64,000 bases of DNA from Bacteroidales bacterium (GTDB taxonomy: Bacteria; Bacteroidota; Bacteroidia; Bacteroidales; VadinHA17): the NCBI GenBank assembly GCA_029932855.1, contig JAOZPG010000003.1, positions 1 to 64,000 on the forward strand. The letters run 5' to 3'. A model generated the notes under the pieces. It searched no databases. It was not told where the DNA came from and saw nothing but the letters and a program-made list of their open reading frames with translations. Numbering within the stretch: the first letter of the stretch is position 1; each line of letters starts with the position of its first letter. A program made the translations under genes and the position numbers. Below are positions 39,331-45,773 of the stretch, in pieces.

Positions 39331-41610
39331 TTGAAAACAGGCAGGAGAATACATTTAAAAGGACTGGTACAGGGAGTGGGCTTCAGACCCTTTGTATATC
39401 GTATTGCCCTTGAGAATGAGCTGACAGGGACAGTTGAGAACAGGAATGACGGGGTGGTGATATATGCAGAAGGTGAGCCTGAGAATATTGATAAATTTCT
39501 AAAGGATCTGGAGCTGAAAGCTCCTCCTGCTTCAAAAGTTCTTTCTATGAATGTTGAGAAATCAGACCTCTCCGGTTTTAATGCATTCATTATAAAGGAA
39601 AGCAGCAGTGTGTCGGCTGAGGTCACTCTTGTAAGTCCGGATATTGCAGTATGTGACGATTGCCTTGAGGATATGAAGTCCCAGCCTCACAGGCTTGACT
39701 ATCCTTTTATAAATTGCACAAATTGCGGTCCCCGTTTTACAATTATAAAAGATCTTCCTTATGACAGGCCTTCTACTACCATGTCGGTCTTTAAAATGTG
39801 TGATAAATGTGCCGGAGAATACTCGGATGTAAGTAACCGGAGGTTTCATGCTCAGCCTGTTGCCTGTAATAATTGTGGCCCGCATTACAGCCTTTATTAT
39901 AATTCTGAAAGAATAAACCGGCTTGACGATATTCTTGCTGCTATGAGCTCTTTTCTTAAGGAGGGTAAAGTTATTGCCGTTAAGGGCCTGGGTGGTTATT
40001 TCCTGGCCTGTGATGCTTTTAACCCTGATGCGGTAAACAGTCTGCGTGATGGGAAAAGAAGAGAAGGAAAACCGTTTGCTGTTATGTTCTCCTCGCTTGA
40101 ATCAATTCAGAAACATGCCTGGATGAATGACACTGAAAGGAAATGGCTGCAGTCATGGAGAAGGCCTGTGGTTTTGCTTGACGGTAAAAAGGGGGATGAG
40201 TTAAAGGGCGTACAGGAACTTGCAGGAGGAGTAAGCTCCGGGCTTCCCGGCATTGGAGCCATGCTGCCATATATGCCTTTTCATTACCTTCTGTTTGAGA
40301 GGAGCGGACTGGATGCCATAGTGCTTACCAGTGGGAACTTCTCGGATGAACCTATTTTAATAAGTGATGATATGGCACTTAATGAATTCCTTGCTGCTTA
40401 TGATGCGGTACTGTGCTATGACCGTGAGATATATAACAGGGTGGATGATTCAGTGGGGATGGTGGTTAATGACAGGGAAAGGATAATCCGCAGGTCGCGT
40501 GGATATGTGCCTTCCCCGGTTGAACTGGATATTGATGTGGACGGGATAATTGCTGCAGGTGCAGAACTTGTTAATTCATTTTGCCTTGGCAAGGGCTCCC
40601 AGGCTTTTCTTAGTCAGCATATTGGCGATTTGAAGAATCTTGAGACATATGAGTTTTATAAAGAATCCATGGCCAGGTTTATAAAGCTTTTCAGAATTAC
40701 TCCCAAAATGATAGTTTGCGATATGCACCCCGATTATCTTTCATCGAAATATGCTGCCCGGGCGGGACTTCCGCTTATGGAGGTGCAACATCATCATGCT
40801 CATATAGCATCATGTATGGCAGAACACAGGCTTGATGAAAAAGTAATTGGAATAGCTTTCGACGGAGTGGGGCTTGGTGATGATGGTAATATATGGGGCG
40901 GGGAGTTTTTGTTATGTGACTATGAAAACTACCGCAGGCTATATCATTTTGAGTATGTGATGATGCCCGGGGGAGACAAGGCAACCCTTAATCCGTGGAG
41001 GATGGCTGTGTCGTATCTTTTTAATACTTTCGGTGCCGGTATTACCGGGCCTGATCTTCCTTTTCTCAGCCGGATTGACAGGAATGAATTAAGACTGGTA
41101 AGAGACATGCTGAACAAGGGGATAAACACTCCTTTCACTTCCAGTGCCGGGAGGCTTTTTGATGCAGTGGCAGCCCTTACAGGAATATGCAGCAGCACCT
41201 CGTTTCATGCTGAAGCCCCAATGAGGCTTGAGGCAGCAATAGTTACTGATGTGCAGGAGGGGCATTATGATTACAAAATAAGCGGAGGGGAGATTTCATT
41301 TAGCCCCATGATTAAGCAGATAGTTGAGGATATTGGCCAGGGCATAGCAGCAGGAGTTATATCAGCAAAATTTCATAATACAATAATTGAACTTATTGTA
41401 GAAATAAGTATAAGTATAAGGGAGCAGGAAAAGCTGAACAAACTTGTTTTATCCGGGGGCAGTTTCCAGAACCGTTATATACTTGGAAAGGCAGAGAAGA
41501 GGCTTGAGGCAGAAGGATTTATGGTTTACACGCCCTCCATGATCCCCTCAAATGACGGTGGAATCTCACTCGGACAGCTGCTTATAGCCGCAAAAAGAAG
41601 GAAACATTAA
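39331..41610 (+). CDS. hypF: Carbamoyltransferase HypF
   Basis: HypF makes the thiocarbamoyl group on HypE from carbamoyl phosphate, the source of the CN ligands of the NiFe centre. The 759 residues contain an acylphosphatase domain (GLVQGVGFRPFVYR), two zinc fingers (CDDCLEDM with CTNCGPRF, CDKCAGEY with CNNCGPHY), a YrdC-like domain and a Kae1-like domain with MEVQHHHAHIASCMAEH. The start is a TTG; no ATG fits before the acylphosphatase domain. Its 3' end overlaps the convergent zinc-ribbon gene by 4 bp. Confidence 0.95.
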   Translation: MKTGRRIHLKGLVQGVGFRPFVYRIALENELTGTVENRNDGVVIYAEGEPENIDKFLKDLELKAPPASKVLSMNVEKSDLSGFNAFIIKESSSVSAEVTLVSPDIAVCDDCLEDMKSQPHRLDYPFINCTNCGPRFTIIKDLPYDRPSTTMSVFKMCDKCAGEYSDVSNRRFHAQPVACNNCGPHYSLYYNSERINRLDDILAAMSSFLKEGKVIAVKGLGGYFLACDAFNPDAVNSLRDGKRREGKPFAVMFSSLESIQKHAWMNDTERKWLQSWRRPVVLLDGKKGDELKGVQELAGGVSSGLPGIGAMLPYMPFHYLLFERSGLDAIVLTSGNFSDEPILISDDMALNEFLAAYDAVLCYDREIYNRVDDSVGMVVNDRERIIRRSRGYVPSPVELDIDVDGIIAAGAELVNSFCLGKGSQAFLSQHIGDLKNLETYEFYKESMARFIKLFRITPKMIVCDMHPDYLSSKYAARAGLPLMEVQHHHAHIASCMAEHRLDEKVIGIAFDGVGLGDDGNIWGGEFLLCDYENYRRLYHFEYVMMPGGDKATLNPWRMAVSYLFNTFGAGITGPDLPFLSRIDRNELRLVRDMLNKGINTPFTSSAGRLFDAVAALTGICSSTSFHAEAPMRLEAAIVTDVQEGHYDYKISGGEISFSPMIKQIVEDIGQGIAAGVISAKFHNTIIELIVEISISIREQEKLNKLVLSGGSFQNRYILGKAEKRLEAEGFMVYTPSMIPSNDGGISLGQLLIAAKRRKH

Positions 41611-42011
41611 AAATATCCAAACTCATTATACATCTTCCTGAGGCCATCGGAAACATTTTCGAAGTTCAGGTAATGCTTGTTACAGGCTTTTCTTGTACAC
41701 ATATAAATACGACCTCCTTTTTCCATGGAAAGGGGTACCATGGGTGCATCACATTCTTCACAATGGTTTTTGCTTGTAAGCTCCTCGTTGCAGTGTGGAC
41801 AAAAGAAATGTATAAGCTCATTATCAACTAATTCAATATCTGCTTCAGAGTCATAGCATCCGTAATATGAACAAAGCCGTATCTTGCCTTTTTCATTATT
41901 GTGCTCTATATTAAGCAGTATTGTCGGTTTGCCATGTAAAGTATGGTAGGGATCCATAAGTGATTTTTTACACCTGGGGCATTTTACTTTTAAGGCTACA
42001 AATTTCTCCAT
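41607..42011 (-). CDS. Uncharacterised multi-zinc-ribbon protein in the hyp locus
   Basis: A 134-residue soluble protein with paired Cys along its length: CPRC (near 14), C-x5-C in LCSYYGC, CPHC (near 91), CEEC (near 102) and MCTRKAC (near 115). At least two zinc ribbons are likely. I do not recognise a named family. It sits on the minus strand between hypF and hypA, with a perfect Rex-like palindrome touching its start codon, so a link to hydrogenase assembly or redox control is plausible but only by position. Confidence 0.7.
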   Translation of the reverse strand: MEKFVALKVKCPRCKKSLMDPYHTLHGKPTILLNIEHNNEKGKIRLCSYYGCYDSEADIELVDNELIHFFCPHCNEELTSKNHCEECDAPMVPLSMEKGGRIYMCTRKACNKHYLNFENVSDGLRKMYNEFGYF

Positions 42012-42029
42012 GTGTTAAATAATTAACAG
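42012..42029. promoter_or_regulatory. Rex-like palindrome between the zinc-ribbon gene and hypA
   Basis: GTGTTAAATAATTAACAG contains a perfect 16-bp palindrome TGTTAA-ATAA-TTAACA, the same spacing and right half (ATTAACAG) as the site before hoxF. It touches the start codon of the minus-strand zinc-ribbon gene and is 233 bp before hypA, so either could be controlled. The remaining 42030-42261 is AT-rich with a G+C-richer patch at 42160-42205; no known riboswitch is recognised. Confidence 0.5.
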
Positions 42030-42261
42030 TTTGTTTAAAATTAAGGAAAAATTTAGATATATAGCAGAGATTTTTAAGATTTTAATAATATTTCTTCCGG
42101 AAAGACATTATTACATAATATATAAGACGAATTCTGTATTTATAACATAAATATTTGATCCGGCGCCTGAAAGATGATACCGGGCAAGCTGATAAAAGTC
42201 ACGGTGAGTTAATTGAAATTGGATTAATTTTATTGCAGATATTGTATAAATAACTTTTTGT

Positions 42262-42603
42262 ATGCATGAACTGTCAATAGCAATGAGCATAGTGGAGATT
42301 GCCACTGATCATGCTCTTAAAGATGGGGCTGAGATTGTTACAGAGATTGAAATCGAGGTGGGTGATCTTTCCGGAGTGGAAACCGAAGCCCTCGATTTTG
42401 CCATGGAAGCTGCTATAAAGGATACTATTTGCAGGCATGCCAAATGGAATATAGTTCATATTGGGGCAAAGGCATTTTGTCCGGAAAAGAAAAAGGAATA
42501 TGATGTTTCAGACCTGTATTCAAGCTGTCCCTTTTGCGGAGAATACGGTCATGAATTAAAACAGGGAAAGGAGATGAGGGTTAAATCCTTGATAGTTGAG
42601 TAA
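42262..42603 (+). CDS. hypA: Hydrogenase nickel incorporation protein HypA
   Basis: A nickel metallochaperone that, with HypB, delivers Ni2+ to the hydrogenase large subunit. The 113 residues begin MHELSIAMSI; His2 and the N-terminus bind nickel. The zinc loop normally has two CxxC pairs; here the second is CPFC (near residue 93), but the first reads CPEKKKEY, with Lys in place of the second Cys, leaving three Cys. The gene is 102 bp before hypB. Its stop region is duplicated just downstream. Confidence 0.9.
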   Translation: MHELSIAMSIVEIATDHALKDGAEIVTEIEIEVGDLSGVETEALDFAMEAAIKDTICRHAKWNIVHIGAKAFCPEKKKEYDVSDLYSSCPFCGEYGHELKQGKEMRVKSLIVE

Positions 42604-42623
42604 GATGCCTGTTAGTTGAGTAA
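42593..42623 (+). repeat. Direct repeat spanning the hypA stop
   Basis: TAGTTGAGTAA occurs at 42593-42603 and again at 42613-42623. The first copy contains the last codons and the stop of hypA, the second lies just outside the gene. The flanks (AGATG and AAATG) are also similar, so a duplication of about 20 bp is likely. Confidence 0.7.
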
Positions 42624-42705
42624 AATGGAAAATGTTTCTTTGAGTTAATATTTTTAAGTCTTCTCGGGGAGAGTAGTGATTTTTATTAATTAAAAATTAT
42701 TTATT

Positions 42706-43500
42706 ATGTGTGATACATGCGGATGCGGACATGATGAAGTAATAATAAGGAAAGCAGGCGATGAGGGACATGTGCATCATCATCACAGTCATGAGCACAA
42801 GCATTCCCATAATGATGCTCATTCTCACAGCCATGCCAATGATGGCAGGGAGCTTATAGTGGAAGAGGACATTCTGCAAAAGAATAATCTGCTGGCTGAA
42901 CGAAACAGGGGCTATTTTGAAGCCAGGAATATTATTGCCATAAACCTGGTTAGTTCCCCGGGTTCGGGAAAAACAAGCCTTCTGGAAAGGACAATAAAGG
43001 ATATGAAGGATAAGAATAATTTCTATGTAATTGAGGGGGACCAGCAGACAATGAATGATGCCAATCGTATTAGCAAGACAGGCGTACAGGCTGTTCAGAT
43101 AAATACAGGGCAGGGTTGCCACCTGGATTCTTCAATGATAAGGAAGTCTCTTGACCAGATAGAGATTAAGCAGGAAGGTGGTTTCCTGATGATAGAAAAT
43201 GTTGGTAACCTGGTATGCCCTGCGCTTTTTGACCTTGGTGAGTCAAAAAGAGTGGTTATTATGAGTGTAACAGAGGGAGAAGACAAACCTGTGAAATACC
43301 CCGAAATGTTCAGTACTGCCGATCTGTGCCTGATCAATAAGACAGACCTGCTTCCATATCTTGATTACGACCTGCCATTATCCCTTAAGTATGCCAGGCA
43401 GGTAAACCCTGACCTGGAATTTATTGAATTATCGGTTCGCTCGGGGGAAAACATGGATAAATGGTATTCATGGCTGGAAAAACTTAAACCCCAGACTTAA
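42706..43500 (+). CDS. hypB: Hydrogenase nickel incorporation GTPase HypB
   Basis: A SIMIBI GTPase that powers nickel insertion. The 264 residues have an N-terminal CDTCGCGHDE metal site and a His-rich stretch (HVHHHHSHEHKHSHNDAHSH) able to store nickel, then the P-loop SSPGSGKTSLLE, an ENVGNLVCPALFDLGE segment (with a zinc/nickel Cys) and NKTDLL. Length is normal. It follows hypA in one unit, and rex is 191 bp downstream. Confidence 0.96.
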   Translation: MCDTCGCGHDEVIIRKAGDEGHVHHHHSHEHKHSHNDAHSHSHANDGRELIVEEDILQKNNLLAERNRGYFEARNIIAINLVSSPGSGKTSLLERTIKDMKDKNNFYVIEGDQQTMNDANRISKTGVQAVQINTGQGCHLDSSMIRKSLDQIEIKQEGGFLMIENVGNLVCPALFDLGESKRVVIMSVTEGEDKPVKYPEMFSTADLCLINKTDLLPYLDYDLPLSLKYARQVNPDLEFIELSVRSGENMDKWYSWLEKLKPQT

Positions 43501-43622
43501 GATACATTCTTTGAGAACCGGAAAAACTTAAAACCCTGACTTAAGGCTCATTCTTGAGCATTAGTGAAAACATATCTTCTGGTTCCATGTATCTTCTGGT
43601 ACCGGTGAAAATATATTTTCAG
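43476..43622 (+). repeat. Degenerate direct repeats over the hypB 3' end
   Basis: GGAAAAACTTAAACCCCAGA at 43476, which ends hypB, recurs with few changes at 43520 (offset 44 bp), together with the stop region CTTAAG and a CATTCTT block. A second set follows: TATCTTCTGGT at 43573 and 43590, and GTGAAAACATAT at 43564 echoed by GTGAAAATATAT at 43606. None is evenly spaced, so this is duplication debris rather than an array. Confidence 0.65.
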
Positions 43623-43662
43623 GACTTAAAGTCCCGGATTTTTCTTTTAGCTTAAGTTATCT

Positions 43663-43685
43663 TAAATTTGTGAATCAATTCACAC
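43663..43685 (+). promoter_or_regulatory. rex promoter -7 box with overlapping Rex operator
   Basis: TAAATTTG (43663-43670) fits the Bacteroidota -7 box. It runs into TTGTGAATCAATTCACAC (43668-43685), a near-perfect Rex operator whose core TGTGAATCAATTCACA is an exact palindrome. Binding here would block the rex promoter, 6 bp before the start codon, giving autoregulation. No clear -33 TTG is seen. Confidence 0.8.
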
Positions 43686-43691
43686 TTTATT

Positions 43692-44318
43692 ATGACAAAA
43701 CTTCCCGGAAAGACTATTGAGCGGCTTAGCCAGTACAGGCGTAGTTTACTGGTCTGTGTGGAGAATGGTAAGGATTATATTTTCTCGCATGAGCTTGCAG
43801 AATTGCATCATATTACTCCTGTGCAGGTGAGGCGCGACCTCATGTTACTGGCTTATTCCAGTGTTTACAGGAAGGGCTATCCTGTAAGACAACTTATAGA
43901 GGCAATTGGCACTAAGCTGGAAAGCCCCGAAGGACAGAATGTAGCCATAATGGGAATGGGTAATCTTGGTAGCGCTTTAAGCCAGTATCTTGCAAGCGTG
44001 CGTCCGAAACTGAAGGTTGTGGCAGGCTTTGATGTGGATAGTTCAAAAAGCGGAAAGATCATTAGCGGGGTAAAATGTCATGCTCTTTCAGAGCTTAAAA
44101 GTATTATTGATTCTGAAAATATTTCAATAGGAATCATGACTGTTCCCCAGAGTGCAGCTATTGAGGCCTGTGAGTTATTATGTAAAGCAGGGATAAAAGG
44201 AATACTGAATTTTACTCATGTCTCACTGACTGTTCCTGATAATGTATTTCTGGAGGAATATGATATGATCACTTCACTTGAAAAAGTGGCATATTTTGTA
44301 AAGCAGTCCGAAGAATAA
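43692..44318 (+). CDS. rex: Redox-sensing transcriptional repressor Rex
   Basis: Rex senses the NADH/NAD+ ratio and releases DNA when NADH is high, switching on fermentation and hydrogen genes. The 208 residues have an N-terminal winged helix (TIERLSQYRRSLL, ITPVQVRRDLMLL, about 1-75) and a Rossmann domain with IMGMGNLGSALS (near residue 88). A C-terminal helix allows domain swapping. The neighbouring hox and hyp genes are obvious targets, and Rex-type palindromes lie before hoxF, before the zinc-ribbon gene and before rex itself. Confidence 0.95.
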   Translation: MTKLPGKTIERLSQYRRSLLVCVENGKDYIFSHELAELHHITPVQVRRDLMLLAYSSVYRKGYPVRQLIEAIGTKLESPEGQNVAIMGMGNLGSALSQYLASVRPKLKVVAGFDVDSSKSGKIISGVKCHALSELKSIIDSENISIGIMTVPQSAAIEACELLCKAGIKGILNFTHVSLTVPDNVFLEEYDMITSLEKVAYFVKQSEE

Positions 44319-44323
44319 AAAAG

Positions 44324-44381
44324 CTGCCATGAACTCTCATGGTAGTAAACAACAAGGGCTTGTCCCTGTTGAGACAAGCCC
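44324..44381. terminator. Double hairpin between convergent rex and barrel gene
   Basis: Two stems: CTGCCATGA/TCATGGTAG (44324-44345, one mismatch, 4-nt loop) and GGGCTTGTC/GACAAGCCC (44356-44364 with 44373-44381, perfect). They lie between the rex stop and the stop of the convergent outer-membrane gene and probably end both transcripts, although long T runs are missing. Confidence 0.6.
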
Positions 44382-44404
44382 ATGAAATCACAATAAAAAG
44401 AGTT

Positions 44405-44854
44405 TTAAAAGAAAAATCTTGCACCAAGACCCAGGTCAATATCGAAGTCGATAGCAGGAACAACCATCAGTCCGGGTACAACTTCAACAAAAATATCAAT
44501 TGGCACAGAATCAAACATATAATCCAGGCCTATCGGAACCCTTGCGCCTATAGCAATATCATTTCCAAGTCCCAGTTTAGCTCCAAGGCCATAATATAGG
44601 GGCAGTTGTCCTTTTGAAACAGAGATCAGGTTAAAGTTGTGCAAGAGGAAATCAGCATGAACCCCAATCCAGTCGGCATCAAAATTCCAGGCTACTGCAG
44701 CATCCAGTGCGGTAGTTTCACCAGTCCACATCTTAAGTGAAAGGCCTGTGGGATTTCCTGTAATAAGACCAACACCAAATCCTGAGCTTTGAGCTGAAAT
44801 ATTTGTAGTTACAAATAATGCGACTACTGCAAGAAGTGTAATTTTTTTCTTCAT
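44405..44854 (-). CDS. Small outer-membrane beta-barrel protein, paralogue A
   Basis: A 149-residue protein from the ATG at 44854 with a signal peptide (KKKITLLAVVALFVTTNISA, cut before QSSG). About eight amphipathic strands follow, ending in GLGARFFF; a terminal aromatic is typical of barrels assembled by BamA. An upstream ATG at 44890 would add 12 polar residues before the signal peptide and is less likely. It is closely similar to the neighbour at 45056-45511. Function unknown. Confidence 0.7.
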   Translation of the reverse strand: MKKKITLLAVVALFVTTNISAQSSGFGVGLITGNPTGLSLKMWTGETTALDAAVAWNFDADWIGVHADFLLHNFNLISVSKGQLPLYYGLGAKLGLGNDIAIGARVPIGLDYMFDSVPIDIFVEVVPGLMVVPAIDFDIDLGLGARFFF

Positions 44855-45055
44855 AGTTTTCTGTTTGTAGATTAAATTAGATTGGTGCAAAAATACCGAA
44901 TACTTTATGTTTTACAACATATTTTGACAGAATACAGAAATATTAAAACAAATAGGTCTTTGTAGTTTGCTAGATATCAAATTGTTTCTGAAGTTTTAAA
45001 CTTTATTTCAGGGAATTTCAGGGAATTCTCAGGCGAATCCCTAAATGGGCCGGTC

Positions 45056-45511
45056 TTAAAAGTAATATCTCGCTCCCAGTCCGCCGTCAATATCAAAGGC
45101 AGTGGCTGGAAGGAGTCTTATTCCCGGAGCCACTTCAACAAAAATGTCGAGGGGCAAGGAATCAAACATATAATCGAGGCCGAATGGAACACGTATTCCA
45201 AATATCAGATCATTGGCAATTCCCAGTTTAGCTCCCAGTCCGAAATACACAGGCAGCCTTCCTTCGTCAACCGGAATAAGATTAAATTTATGAACAAGCA
45301 TATCGCTATGGATAATGAAATAACTGGCCTGGTCAATAATTGACCATGACATGGCTGCGTCGACTGCTGTGATCTCACCTGTCCACATTTTCAGGCTGAG
45401 ACCGGATTGAGTCCCGAATATTACTCCGGCACCTATGCCCGAGTCCTGGGCAGAAAGCCCGGAGTTTAACAAAAGGACTAAAACAGCGATAATTGTAAGT
45501 TTCTTTTTCAT
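45056..45511 (-). CDS. Small outer-membrane beta-barrel protein, paralogue B
   Basis: A 151-residue tandem paralogue of the protein at 44405-44854. Shared blocks include GLSLKMWTGE, YFGLGAKLG against YYGLGAKLG, FGLDYMFDS against IGLDYMFDS, and DIFVEV, with an aromatic end (GLGARYYF). The signal peptide is KKKLTIIAVLVLLLNSGLSA. The 200-bp spacing and same strand point to a local duplication followed by divergence. No known function. Confidence 0.7.
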   Translation of the reverse strand: MKKKLTIIAVLVLLLNSGLSAQDSGIGAGVIFGTQSGLSLKMWTGEITAVDAAMSWSIIDQASYFIIHSDMLVHKFNLIPVDEGRLPVYFGLGAKLGIANDLIFGIRVPFGLDYMFDSLPLDIFVEVAPGIRLLPATAFDIDGGLGARYYF

Positions 45512-45622
45512 GGGTTTAAGTTTATTGATCTCTTTGTTTATGCAGCTTTAATTATTTTATTCAGTTGCCAGGCTTTGCCTGTTGATATGTTTTGCCGGGG
45601 CAGAGCTATGCTTTTAGTATAA

Positions 45623-45641
45623 TTGTTGACAAATTTCACAA
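45623..45641 (+). promoter_or_regulatory. Weak Rex-like site upstream of the ADP-forming synthetase
   Basis: TTGTTGACAAATTTCACAA has a perfect right Rex half (TTCACAA) and an imperfect left half (TTGTTGA), with five instead of four central bases. It is 133 bp before the start of the acyl-CoA synthetase gene and equally could serve the divergent barrel gene. Low confidence. Confidence 0.25.
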
Positions 45642-45773
45642 AAAATGTCAAACCATAAAACTTTTTTATTGTTAACTTTCCTCCTCAAATGAAAGAAATT
45701 CCTAAAGCTTCGATAAAATCACAAAGCAAGCTTACCGGCAGTTTGCCTTGTTTAGAACAATAAATTTAAAGAA

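Noticed and set aside
42160-42205. G+C-richer patch before hypA considered as a cobalamin or nickel riboswitch
   Set aside because: The conserved boxes of those riboswitches are missing and no convincing multi-stem fold could be drawn.
43476-43622. Repeats after hypB as a CRISPR or tandem array
   Set aside because: Copies are few, of different lengths and irregularly spaced, and the first lies inside hypB.
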